The position numbers were made by a program, and so were the translations under genes. The notes under the pieces were generated by a model. That model was given only the letters and a program-made list of their open reading frames with translations. It made no database searches and was not told where the DNA came from. This document shows, one piece after another, positions 1 to 7,134 of a stretch of DNA of 64,000 bases. Every line of letters starts with the position of its first letter. Positions within the stretch are counted from its first letter, which is position 1. The stretch spans positions 171,801 through 235,800 of the forward strand of contig NZ_VTSX01000002.1 of assembly GCF_008329705.1 (NCBI RefSeq), written 5' to 3'. The DNA is from Chryseobacterium sp. SN22 (GTDB lineage: Bacteria > Bacteroidota > Bacteroidia > Flavobacteriales > Weeksellaceae).

Positions 1-1
1 A

Positions 2-178
2 TCTTTTGCCCGGGTAATCCACGAAACCATGCAGCGGAGAAAAATCACATCCATTAACGGAATTTCCGTGCCTGCCGTCTATACAAATGCTGAGGATATT
101 TACAACCTCTTGAATTACCAGACCAAGATACCTTACCGGCTCATGAATAAAATAAGAACGGCATTACAATATTATTAA
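2..178 (+). CDS. C-terminal end of an unrecognised protein (partial)
   Basis: An open frame enters from the left edge and ends at TAA 176-178, giving the last 58 residues (ending RTALQYY). The stretch is rich in Arg, Asn, Ile and Tyr and has no signal or membrane segment. I do not recognise the family; the N-terminal part lies outside the window. It is followed by a strong hairpin at 232-264, which fits a real gene end. The call rests only on the open frame and the terminator. Confidence 0.55.
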   Translation, partial: SFARVIHETMQRRKITSINGISVPAVYTNAEDIYNLLNYQTKIPYRLMNKIRTALQYY

Positions 179-231
179 TTATCTGATAAAAAAATAAAAG
201 TTAAAATTAAAAGCAATTTCAACAATTTAAT

Positions 232-264
232 AAAAAAGGCGGCCTGATTAGGGCCGCCTTTTTT
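232..264. terminator. bidirectional intrinsic terminator
   Basis: A perfect 13-bp stem (232-244 with 252-264, core GGCGGCC/GGCCGCC, loop TGATTAG) has A-tract and T-tract ends, so it can stop transcription from both sides. It serves the partial plus-strand gene and the minus-strand lipoprotein gene ending at 293. Confidence 0.85.
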
Positions 265-292
265 AAAGGTGTATATGGGTTGGAAAAAGTGC

Positions 293-586
293 TTATCTTG
301 CAGAATCCGTTCCGGTTCCTCCATTCGTCTGGGTACCATTTGTCCCATTGGTTTGATTCGTGGTAGTACTTCTTTGGTTATTCTGAGTGTTTCCCTGATT
401 CATCGCACTGTCACCGGCAGTTCCTGTAGAATCCGCAGACATTGTTCCGGCTGCTGAAGAATCAGACATCGTTCCGGATGTAGCGGCAGAATCCGTCATT
501 GTGGTGTTGTCATTTTGTGTTTCCTGTTTTTTGCAGCTTACTGCAAAAAGGCTGATTCCCAGCATTAATAGCATTACTTTTTTCAT
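293..586 (-). CDS. small low-complexity lipoprotein
   Basis: 97 aa. A short hydrophobic signal (MKKVMLLMLGISLFAVSC) ends in a lipobox with Cys18, so the protein should be lipid-anchored in the envelope. The remaining 80 residues are almost entirely Ser, Thr, Asn, Gln, Gly, Ala, Asp and Met, with repeats of Asp-Ser, Gly-Thr-Met and Asn-Gly-Thr; this is expected to be disordered. No domain is recognised. The gene stands alone between the terminator at 232-264 and an AT-rich region. The plus-strand frame 269-457 is its shadow. Function unknown; similar Ser/Thr-rich lipoproteins are frequent in Flavobacteriia (family knowledge). Confidence 0.8.
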   Translation of the reverse strand: MKKVMLLMLGISLFAVSCKKQETQNDNTTMTDSAATSGTMSDSSAAGTMSADSTGTAGDSAMNQGNTQNNQRSTTTNQTNGTNGTQTNGGTGTDSAR

Positions 587-682
587 AATAATTTTTTGAT
601 GTTAATATGAAACCAAAATTATGCGTAAAAAAATAAGAATTCTATGAGCCAAGTCATAATGCAAGAAATATCAAAATAAATA

Positions 683-700
683 GCCTCCCTTGCAGGAGGC
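683..700 (-). terminator. minus-strand intrinsic terminator
   Basis: Stem GCCTCC (683-688) with GGAGGC (695-700), loop of 6. On the minus strand it is followed by TATTTATTTT. It lies 70 bp beyond the stop of the small ORF at 770-940 and supports that ORF being transcribed. Confidence 0.6.
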
Positions 701-769
701 CGTAAAAACACAAATGATGAAAAAAATCTATTCAGAGTGTACTGAACAGAGCTTGTTGCGGCAAATCCG

Positions 770-940
770 CTATATTTTGGTTCTACAATATTTCTTCCAA
801 TGCGGATGATTATTGTAATATAAAAAACCGGATCGGCAGCTTCTTTTCTGAAGCAGATGAGCAAGCCCAAAGATAACCAGCATTGATGAGATGAGCAAAA
901 TAGTAAGCATTAAAATCAAAGAAAAATCAAAATTTTCCAT
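770..940 (-). CDS. possible 56-aa single-pass membrane protein
   Basis: ATG at 940 to TAG at 770-772. Residues 7-30 form one continuous hydrophobic helix (SLILMLTILLISSMLVIFGL), followed by a basic, aromatic tail rich in Lys, Arg, Tyr and His and ending YCRTKI. The polarity fits an N-out/C-in or tail-anchored small membrane protein. A hairpin terminator follows at 683-700. An overlapping frame (619-870, minus) has no such structure and is taken as a shadow. No known family recognised; it could be a chance ORF. Confidence 0.45.
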   Translation of the reverse strand: MENFDFSLILMLTILLISSMLVIFGLAHLLQKRSCRSGFLYYNNHPHWKKYCRTKI

Positions 941-1205
941 AGTAAAGTAGTATTTCAGTTTTTAGCTATCTAAATTTAATACAATTTTGTAAATATGGTT
1001 AAGATAAATCTTTAAATATTGATATAATTTTAATTTTCAAGCAATTAAATTTAATTATGAAAATCGATTTCAATTTAAGATATAATCCGGGCAACCATAT
1101 CATAAAAGATAGGTTTTGCACTCTGTTAAAAGAAATAACAGCTATATGTAATTCTATAGGAAATAACACAGATTCCAATCATTAACATGTAAATAATGAT
1201 AAAAA
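941..1205. other. AT-rich intergenic region
   Basis: Strongly AT-rich spacer. A 42-codon plus-strand ORF (ATG 1057 to TAA 1183-1185) is present, but it has no signal, domain or clear promoter, and I do not call it. Otherwise nothing recognisable. Confidence 0.5.
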
Positions 1206-1225
1206 TCCCGCCATTTACGGCAGGA
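1206..1225 (-). terminator. minus-strand intrinsic terminator
   Basis: Minus-strand stem TCCTGCC/GGCGGGA (1219-1225 with 1206-1212, one G-U pair, loop of 6) is followed by TTTTT. It sits 26 bp past the stop of the gene at 1251-1685. Confidence 0.8.
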
Positions 1226-1250
1226 CTTGTTATTTTTCTATTATTATGTT

Positions 1251-1685
1251 TTATTCTTCCCAGCTAACCGGAATATAGATCGTAACATAACCGTCTGCAT
1301 CCACCTGAGCGTCCGATACCTCAGCAGTTACAGAACCGTATCCTGCCCATCCCCCTTGTCCCTGCATCGCCGTGAAAGTATAATTTCCGGCAGGAAGATT
1401 ATCAAAATAAGCAGGCAGCGTCTGGAAACCGCCTCCGTAATAGGTATCATAACTTTGTCCGGTTACCGTATTAGTGGCGATAAAACTTCCTACATCATAA
1501 CTTCCGGAAAGAGTCTTGCTTCCATTCTGCCCCAGAAGACCGTAACGGATTTTATACGTCTTCGCTTTTGCGGTATCCTTGGAAGGCTTTGCCATTTTCA
1601 AGGAATTGTGTTCATAAGTGGAAAAAGAACTTCCGATCATGATCATACCTGCAATAAACAGGATTTTTACAACTGGATTTTTCAT
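1251..1685 (-). CDS. secreted hypothetical protein, 144 aa
   Basis: I start at ATG 1685 (MKNPVVKILFIAGMIMIGSS), which begins a good signal peptide; the longer frame to 1709 adds eight residues before that signal. The mature part has Gly/Tyr-rich beta-strand-like sequence: SYDVGSFIATNTVTGQSYDT, then a motif NLPAGNYTFTAMQGQGG that resembles the strands of prealbumin-like or carboxypeptidase-regulatory beta-sandwich folds. There is no lipobox and no T9SS C-terminal domain. Likely periplasmic or secreted; function unknown. It is monocistronic with its own terminator. Confidence 0.75.
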   Translation of the reverse strand: MKNPVVKILFIAGMIMIGSSFSTYEHNSLKMAKPSKDTAKAKTYKIRYGLLGQNGSKTLSGSYDVGSFIATNTVTGQSYDTYYGGGFQTLPAYFDNLPAGNYTFTAMQGQGGWAGYGSVTAEVSDAQVDADGYVTIYIPVSWEE

Positions 1686-1852
1686 ATTAATATAATTTAG
1701 GTAAAGCAAAAATAATCAATTCATATTAATTCAACAGCCGGGGAAAATTAAGAAAAAGTTACATTTTTAAAATATAGTCAGCATTCAGATAAAAATCCTT
1801 TCGGCCAAATTTATGCTTAAGACCTATTCAAGCTGACAGAATATTAATACTT

Positions 1853-1886
1853 TTTGAATTTTTTTAACATTGCTTAACGAACTTTG
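1853..1886 (+). promoter_or_regulatory. putative promoter for the lipoprotein gene at 1959
   Basis: TTTG at 1853-1856, 22 nt of spacer, then GAACTTTG at 1879-1886, one base off the Bacteroidota -7 consensus TAnnTTTG. The implied leader is about 65 nt. Confidence 0.4.
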
Positions 1887-1958
1887 GCGTCATAATTGAA
1901 AACAGTATAAGATCAAAGTCAGGTTGGCTTAACATCCTTACGTTATAAAATTTGAATT

Positions 1959-2501
1959 ATGAGAAATATAGTGTTGACAGGATTAATGTCGGTTTTTTTA
2001 CTGACGGCCTGTAAAAAAGATGAACAGATCGCTGAACAACAATCATTGGAACAACAGAAAATGGAGTTCCAGATGAGGCAGTTGGAAATAGAAAAACAGA
2101 AACTAGCCATTGAAAAAGAAAAAATGGCTTATGAAGCACAGAAAAAAGCGGATAGTATCGCTGAAATGCAGAAGGCTAAAACAGCTGCTGCAGCCAGTGC
2201 CAGACCCCAGGTAATCAGAGAAACACGTACTGTATACAGAGACCGATCAAGTTCAAGCTCGAATAGCGGGACTTATGCCAATAACGGAACCTCTTCCCAG
2301 ACTACTGCAAAGAAAAAAGGAATGAGTGAAGCGGCTAAAGGTACCATTATCGGGGCTGTAGGCGGGGCTGCATTAGGAGCCATCGTTAACAAGAAAAGCC
2401 CTGGAGCCGGTGCTGCAATTGGTGGGGTAATCGGTGGTGCTACCGGTTATACTTTAGGTAGAGCACAGGATAGAAAAAGCGGAAGGGTTCAGCCAAGATA
2501 A
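1959..2501 (+). CDS. lipoprotein with coiled coil and glycine-zipper domain
   Basis: 180 aa. The signal peptide with lipobox LLTAC (Cys18) predicts a lipid anchor. Residues about 24-70 are a highly charged Gln/Glu/Lys heptad-like stretch (QQKMEFQMRQLEIEKQKLA), clearly coiled-coil. A Ser-rich linker follows. Residues about 125-170 contain GxxxG-type repeats (GTIIGAVGGAALGAIV and GAAIGGVIGGATGYTLG), typical of YMGG-like/glycine-zipper two-helix domains that insert into or associate with the outer membrane. The tail is basic. Family members are small envelope lipoproteins of unknown role. A terminator follows directly at 2521-2552. Confidence 0.85.
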   Translation: MRNIVLTGLMSVFLLTACKKDEQIAEQQSLEQQKMEFQMRQLEIEKQKLAIEKEKMAYEAQKKADSIAEMQKAKTAAAASARPQVIRETRTVYRDRSSSSSNSGTYANNGTSSQTTAKKKGMSEAAKGTIIGAVGGAALGAIVNKKSPGAGAAIGGVIGGATGYTLGRAQDRKSGRVQPR

Positions 2502-2520
2502 TATTTTTATTATAACATAG

Positions 2521-2552
2521 AAAGATTGCTTATTTTTAAGCAATCTTTTTTT
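2521..2552 (+). terminator. intrinsic terminator abutting the next start codon
   Basis: 12-bp stem AAAGATTGCTTA (2521-2532) with TAAGCAATCTTT (2537-2548), loop TTTT, then T-run to 2552. The next gene's ATG is at 2553, so the hairpin ends where the following reading frame begins. Confidence 0.85.
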
Positions 2553-4193
2553 ATGCTGTTAACCCTCCTTTCCACTATTCTTCTGATTCCGGTTTTAATG
2601 GGGCTGGGAAATATTGTAAAATACTTTTCCGAAGAATCCATTCACGGGATCTCAGGTAAAATTTTATCGGGAATTTTAGGGACCAGCATACTGTGGATGA
2701 TCCTATCCTTTTTTATCTCTTTAAATATATATGTTGAAATCCCTACGATCATATTGGGGCTTCTCTATTTTTTCAAGGATAAATCGTACAAAGTGTTTTT
2801 CCGGTTTTCAGGAAAAGAAATTTCACTAATTTGTTTTATTTCATTTATCGTTTTATTCTGCGGATCTTTTTATCCTTTTATACTGGATCATTTCGGGTAT
2901 TATGTTCCCACCATAAAATGGCTAAGAGAATTTGGGCTGGTTAAAGGAATATCCAACTTGGATCTTACATTGGGACAAATGTCACTCTGGCATATTTTTC
3001 AGGCCGGGTTTTCTAATTTTTCCGATCCGTATTTCAGGATCAATACGATTTTATTGGTTGTTTATTCATTCTATATCGTAGAGAATAAAAGCTGGATCCA
3101 GCTGTGTTTTATTCCTGTCTTATTGTTGTTTTCCCAGTCTCCGAGTCCTGACCTGCCGGTTATTGTTTTTTCATTGATTATTCTAAATGAAATTCTGAAG
3201 ACTAAAGGAAATACCCTATTTTTATTTACTTTTTCAGTATTTGTTTTTGCTATAAAGCCGACAATGATCTGGCTTCCGACGCTGAGTTTCCTCTACTCTG
3301 TCTTCATTATTAAATCCAGATTTACCGCTCTGATTCCAGGCTGCCTGCTGGTGCTGTTGTTTTTTATGAAAAACATCTGGACTTTTGGTTATCCGGTTTT
3401 CCCTATTGCTGTCGGCGATCTGAATACAGCCTGGAAACCCCACCAAGAAATCCTGAAAACTTCTTCACAGTTTGCCATTCAGAAAACCTATGATATGCAG
3501 TATTCCTATCAGGAGATCCAAAAGTTTTCACCGTTTGATTATATTAAAAACTGGCTTTTTCTGGAAGGTATCAAATCAAAAATAAATATCCTTTTTATTC
3601 TGAGCTTACTTGGTTTTATAATTTTCAGTCGGACTAAAAAAAATAAAACCGTCAACTTGATCTGCATTTCAATTTTGGTTAAAAGCATTCTGGTCCTGTT
3701 TTTTTCCGCCCAGTACCGGTTTTTTATTGATGTCTTTTTTGTAATCTTTTTTGTGATTTTCATGGATTATTTTAATCGGCGGAAATCCGTTGCCCTGTTT
3801 TCTGTTTTAAGTATTATTTTCATCGGGTGCCTTACATTACCGGATATTCTTCAGACATACCTGCCTAGTTTCAGGTCGGGGAATTTTATGGGTAAATTTG
3901 AAATAAAACAGCTGTACCGTCCGTCAGCCTATCACTATAAAAGCCATACTTCCCACCAACTGGGGAATCTAAAATTTAATGTTTCCAGAAAATATCCCTA
4001 CAATTTCGAAACGGAGCTGCCGGCCATTTCTGAAAGCTACATTTTTGATGATGTGAAAGCCGGCATTTTCCCGCAGCTGATTGATCCTCAAAAGACGAGA
4101 AAAGGATTTATCTGGAAAAAATTAAATCCGGAAGAAGAAAAATCTGCCTATCACATGATCAATACAATCAAAGATTCCTATAAACAGAACTGA
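2553..4193 (+). CDS. polytopic inner-membrane protein (LIC_10190-like)
   Basis: 546 aa from ATG 2553 (MLLTLLSTILLIPVLMGLGN). An upstream TTG at 2526 would lie inside the terminator stem and is rejected. About ten or more hydrophobic segments cover residues 1-440; the C-terminal 100 residues are soluble. A conserved-looking loop near residues 110-150 (DHFGYYVPTIKWL, then GQMSLWHIFQAGF) recalls the first periplasmic loop of GT-C-type glycosyltransferases and of the LIC_10190 family of membrane proteins common in Flavobacteriia. That assignment is from memory of family features and is moderate. Role possibly in surface polysaccharide or glycolipid handling (inference). No polysaccharide genes are adjacent. 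Confidence 0.7.
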   Translation: MLLTLLSTILLIPVLMGLGNIVKYFSEESIHGISGKILSGILGTSILWMILSFFISLNIYVEIPTIILGLLYFFKDKSYKVFFRFSGKEISLICFISFIVLFCGSFYPFILDHFGYYVPTIKWLREFGLVKGISNLDLTLGQMSLWHIFQAGFSNFSDPYFRINTILLVVYSFYIVENKSWIQLCFIPVLLLFSQSPSPDLPVIVFSLIILNEILKTKGNTLFLFTFSVFVFAIKPTMIWLPTLSFLYSVFIIKSRFTALIPGCLLVLLFFMKNIWTFGYPVFPIAVGDLNTAWKPHQEILKTSSQFAIQKTYDMQYSYQEIQKFSPFDYIKNWLFLEGIKSKINILFILSLLGFIIFSRTKKNKTVNLICISILVKSILVLFFSAQYRFFIDVFFVIFFVIFMDYFNRRKSVALFSVLSIIFIGCLTLPDILQTYLPSFRSGNFMGKFEIKQLYRPSAYHYKSHTSHQLGNLKFNVSRKYPYNFETELPAISESYIFDDVKAGIFPQLIDPQKTRKGFIWKKLNPEEEKSAYHMINTIKDSYKQN

Positions 4194-4226
4194 ATTTTAT
4201 AGCACTTTCATCTGAATAAAAAGCCT

Positions 4227-4234
4227 TAAATTTG
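4227..4234 (+). promoter_or_regulatory. -7 promoter box for aroC
   Basis: TAAATTTG, an exact match to the Bacteroidota -7 element, 4 nt before the aroC ATG. Transcription would start at or just before the start codon, so the mRNA is nearly leaderless. A TTTC at 4206-4209 may be a weak -33 element. Confidence 0.6.
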
Positions 4235-4238
4235 TGTC

Positions 4239-5309
4239 ATGTTAAATACTCTAGGTAATCTTCTCAGTCTTACAACATTCGGAGAAAGCCATGGTCTGGC
4301 TTACGGTGGCATCATCAATAATTTTCCGGCAGGGCTAACGGTTGATCTTGATAAGATCCAGTATGAACTGGACCGCAGGAAGCCGGGGCAGTCCGCCATT
4401 GTTACCCAAAGAAAAGAAAGCGATACGGTAAAATTCCTGTCAGGGATTTTTGACGGAAAAACCACGGGAACCCCGATTGGTTTTATCATTGAAAATGAAA
4501 ATCAGAAATCGAAGGATTATGATCATATCGCCAATTCATATCGTCCCAGCCATGCCGATTTTACCTACGACCAGAAATTCGGAATCCGGGATTACCGCGG
4601 CGGCGGAAAATCTTCTGCCCGGGAAACGATCAACTGGGTGGTAGCCGGCGCTTTGGCTAAACAGCTGCTGTCCGGTATTGAAATCAATGCCTACGTTTCG
4701 TCGGTAGGAGATATTTTCTGCGAGAAACCTTATCAGGCTCTGGATTTTTCCAAAACGGAAAGCAATGAAGTACGTTGCCCGGATGCTGAAACGGCTGAAA
4801 AAATGATCGGGAGAATCAAAGAGATCAAAAAAGAAGGCAATACCATTGGCGGAACTATTACCTGTGTGATCAAAAATGTTCCGGTGGGAATCGGCGAACC
4901 GGTTTTCTCGAAACTTCAGGCGGAACTGGGGAAAGCGATGCTCAACATCAACGCCGCAAAAGGTTTTGAATACGGAAGCGGATTCTGCGGGGCAAAGATG
5001 ACCGGAAAAGAGCACAACGATCTTTTCAACGAAGATTTCACCACAAAATCCAATCTTTCGGGAGGAATTCAGGGAGGAATCTCCAATGGGATGGATATTT
5101 ATTTCCGGGTAGCCTTCAAACCTATAGCAACAATTTTAAGACCTCAGGAAAGCATTGACAAAGAAGGGAATCCTGTAATCGTGGAAGGTAAAGGACGTCA
5201 TGATCCTTGCGTTCTACCCAGAGCAGTTCCGGTAGTGGAAAGTTTAGCCGCTTTTGTGCTGGCCGATTTATTTCTGATCAATAAAACAAGAAACATCAAT
5301 AATTTTTAA
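4239..5309 (+). CDS. aroC: chorismate synthase
   Basis: 356 aa, the normal family length. The enzyme converts 5-enolpyruvylshikimate-3-phosphate to chorismate with reduced FMN, the last shikimate-pathway step. Signatures seen: TFGESHG at the N-terminus, [17 protein letters not shown] near residue 115-131 (FMN/substrate loop), and [17 protein letters not shown] near the C-terminus. It is cytosolic. No other aro gene is nearby; the next gene follows 18 bp later on the same strand and may be cotranscribed. A nearly leaderless promoter precedes it. Confidence 0.97.
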   Translation: MLNTLGNLLSLTTFGESHGLAYGGIINNFPAGLTVDLDKIQYELDRRKPGQSAIVTQRKESDTVKFLSGIFDGKTTGTPIGFIIENENQKSKDYDHIANSYRPSHADFTYDQKFGIRDYRGGGKSSARETINWVVAGALAKQLLSGIEINAYVSSVGDIFCEKPYQALDFSKTESNEVRCPDAETAEKMIGRIKEIKKEGNTIGGTITCVIKNVPVGIGEPVFSKLQAELGKAMLNINAAKGFEYGSGFCGAKMTGKEHNDLFNEDFTTKSNLSGGIQGGISNGMDIYFRVAFKPIATILRPQESIDKEGNPVIVEGKGRHDPCVLPRAVPVVESLAAFVLADLFLINKTRNINNF

Positions 5310-5327
5310 ATATAAATATTTTTAGTA

Positions 5328-5891
5328 ATGGAAAATTACTGGGATAAAGCCATCTCTTTCGAAAACTATGTGCAGATCGGAAGACAAAGATTAGAAAATC
5401 CTGCCAACCAGCAGGAAATCGATTATAAACCTTATTACGAACTGGGGCTTCAGCGGATCGGCAGGACCCTGAAAAAATATAATGCTGATGAAGAGCAGCT
5501 GAAAGAACTCGCCTCTAAGAATTTCGACGGAAAAATCTTAATTATCTCTGAGGTTTGGTGTGGTGATGCAAGCTCCACCGTTCCGGCTTTGGTTAAATTT
5601 TTCGAAGGGAAAAATGAAGTGAGAATCTTTCTTAGAGAAAGTGATAAAAGCCTGATTAACCAGTTTCTTACCAACGGTACCGAATCGATTCCGAAAGTGG
5701 TGATCCTGAACAACGATTTCAGTATAAAAAATTCATGGGGCCCGCGTCCGCGATATGGAAGAGATCTGCTGGCAAAATTTAAAGCAGATCCTGAAAATTA
5801 CACAAGAGACCAGTTTTACAATGACCTGCAGCTGTATTATGCTAAAAACAGAGGAAAAGATGCAGTTCAGGAAATCTTGGAATTGCTCTAA
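5328..5891 (+). CDS. thioredoxin-family protein lacking the CxxC motif
   Basis: 187 aa, cytosolic (no signal). The region around residues 68-130 has the thioredoxin fold pattern: strand GKILIISEVWCGDASSTVP, then a cis-Pro segment SIPKVVIL. It matches the Thioredoxin_9-type family, in which the active site reads WCGDC. Here the motif at residues 77-82 is W-C-G-D-A-S, so only Cys78 is kept and no dithiol chemistry is expected. It lies 18 bp after aroC and before a TlpA-like gene. Role unknown; candidates are a monothiol/peroxidatic or binding function. Confidence 0.8.
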   Translation: MENYWDKAISFENYVQIGRQRLENPANQQEIDYKPYYELGLQRIGRTLKKYNADEEQLKELASKNFDGKILIISEVWCGDASSTVPALVKFFEGKNEVRIFLRESDKSLINQFLTNGTESIPKVVILNNDFSIKNSWGPRPRYGRDLLAKFKADPENYTRDQFYNDLQLYYAKNRGKDAVQEILELL

Positions 5892-5977
5892 TTGTAAATT
5901 TATTTTAAATTGATCTTCGGAAAGCCGGTACTGATAAACCGCTTTACTTTTAAAAATAATTTTTATCAAGCGTAAAA

Positions 5978-6517
5978 ATGAAGAAAAACATCATTTACCT
6001 TATCCTGATTGCCCTGATTGCAGTTGTCGCTTTTGTGCCGGGAGTAAAAGAAAAACTTCAGGATGCCTTCTTCCCGATAGCAGCCATCGAAAATGCCGTT
6101 CATATTGATGATGCGGACTATGACATTGAACTGCAGGGAATCAATGTTCCGAGCACCAACCTTAAAACATTTAAGGGGAAAGCGGTATTCCTGAATTTCT
6201 GGGGAACCTGGTGCCCGCCGTGCCGTAAGGAATGGCCTTCCATCCAGAAACTGTATGATACCCGGAAAGACCATGTGAGTTTTGTACTGATTGCCATGAA
6301 TGATCAGGAAGATGCGGTAAGGAAGTTTTTAAAGGAAAACAATTATAACGTTCCTGTCTATATTGCCCAAAGCCCCATCTCCGAAAAGATTCTTCCAAAA
6401 GTTTTCCCCACCACTTATCTGCTGGATAAGGACGGCAGGATCCTTATCAAGGAAGATGCTTCAAGAGACTGGAATACAGAATCTACACATCAGTTTATTG
6501 ATAATATTATTAAATAA
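5978..6517 (+). CDS. membrane-anchored TlpA-like thiol-disulfide oxidoreductase
   Basis: 179 aa. An N-terminal hydrophobic segment (residues 4-21, IIYLILIALIAVVAFVPG) anchors the protein. The following domain is a redoxin/TlpA thioredoxin fold with the active site FWGTWCPPCRKEWP (Cys79 and Cys82) and the cis-Pro segment VFPTTYLLDKDGRI. Such proteins reduce periplasmic disulfides, for example in cytochrome c maturation or lipoprotein folding. It is separated by 86 bp from the preceding thioredoxin-like gene, on the same strand. The exact substrate cannot be read from sequence. Confidence 0.88.
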   Translation: MKKNIIYLILIALIAVVAFVPGVKEKLQDAFFPIAAIENAVHIDDADYDIELQGINVPSTNLKTFKGKAVFLNFWGTWCPPCRKEWPSIQKLYDTRKDHVSFVLIAMNDQEDAVRKFLKENNYNVPVYIAQSPISEKILPKVFPTTYLLDKDGRILIKEDASRDWNTESTHQFIDNIIK

Positions 6518-6599
6518 CTTTAACTAAAATTCACAGTTTGTTGGTACAAAATTTGTGAAATATACAGGGATTAAAAAGTATTTAAAGCCAAACACAGAA

Positions 6600-6947
6600 A
6601 TGAAGTATTCTAAATTGAACCTGGCGAAAGAAGCCATCCGCCATAAAGGTTTTGTACAGAAGATCCCTGATATTTTCAGAATGGTGAAGACATGGCGTAG
6701 AGGAGAATATCCAATGCGCTCGCTCGATATTATTCTGCCTCTGCTGGGAATGCTGTATGTGATCTCCCCCATTGATCTTCTGCCGGAAGTAGCGGTTCCG
6801 GTGATCGGCGTTCTGGATGATCTTGCGGTTTTATCGCTGGCCATCCCGAAACTGATCCGGGAAGTTGATAAATTCCTGCTTTGGGAAGCTGATCGGAAAT
6901 ACAATACGGCCGGTGCGAAAATCATCGACGCCGAAATTATTGAATAA
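6600..6947 (+). CDS. YkvA/DUF1232 family membrane protein
   Basis: 115 aa from ATG 6600 (MKYSKLNLAKEAIRHKG). A GTG at 6555 would add 15 residues, but an AAAATTTG box, close to the promoter -7 consensus, ends just in front of it, so the later start is preferred. The core SLDIILPLLGMLYVISPIDL followed by LPEVAVPVIGVLDDLAVL is the DUF1232 signature (conserved YxxSPxDLxPE and GxxDD). Family members are small integral or peripheral membrane proteins of unknown function. The gene has its own terminator. Confidence 0.85.
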   Translation: MKYSKLNLAKEAIRHKGFVQKIPDIFRMVKTWRRGEYPMRSLDIILPLLGMLYVISPIDLLPEVAVPVIGVLDDLAVLSLAIPKLIREVDKFLLWEADRKYNTAGAKIIDAEIIE

Positions 6948-6953
6948 GTAATG

Positions 6954-6980
6954 AACCATCTTTTAAGGGATGGTTTTTTC
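6954..6980 (+). terminator. intrinsic terminator
   Basis: Stem AACCATC (6954-6960) with GATGGTT (6969-6975), followed by TTTTTT. It begins 6 bp after the YkvA-like stop codon. Confidence 0.8.
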
Positions 6981-6995
6981 GTATACTTAATGAAA

Positions 6996-7028
6996 AACTT
7001 TGTCAAAGTTCCGAACTTTGACAAAGTT
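6996..7028. repeat. nested palindrome (AACTTTG/CAAAGTT)2
   Basis: A 15-bp arm AACTTTGTCAAAGTT (6996-7010) is followed by CCG and its exact reverse complement AACTTTGACAAAGTT (7014-7028). Each arm is itself a 7+1+7 palindrome, so the unit can form one long or two short hairpins. It has no T-run and follows an already complete terminator. Confidence 0.85.
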
Positions 7029-7040
7029 AAAATTCATAGA

Positions 7041-7080
7041 AATTGACTATTCACCTGCGGAGTAAAATTGACCATTGACC
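7041..7080 (-). repeat. dispersed intergenic repeat (CTCCGCAG family), copy 1
   Basis: Read on the minus strand, the core TTTTACTCCGCAGGTGAATA with flanking GTCAAT matches the plus-strand copies at 55163-55193 and 55276-55305 (TTTGCTCCGCAGTGAATGG). It lies between the nested palindrome and the pyrE/pyrF promoter. Confidence 0.6.
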
Positions 7081-7106
7081 TTATTTCCCTTTTCATCTCA
7101 AATCCT

Positions 7107-7114
7107 TAAATTTG
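7107..7114 (+). promoter_or_regulatory. -7 promoter box for the UMP synthase gene
   Basis: TAAATTTG, exact -7 consensus, 20 nt upstream of the ATG at 7135. Confidence 0.6.
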
Positions 7115-7134
7115 CAAACATCTAATAAAAAATA

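Noticed and set aside
619..870. 83-aa minus-strand ORF
   Set aside because: Overlaps the better 56-aa membrane ORF in another frame and runs across the terminator at 683-700; no signal or domain.
1057..1185. 42-aa plus-strand ORF
   Set aside because: AT-rich spacer, no domain, signal, promoter box or terminator; kept only as a note.
1227..1700. 157-aa plus-strand ORF
   Set aside because: Antisense to the signal-peptide protein at 1251-1685, with Arg/Ile/Ser-rich nonsense composition.
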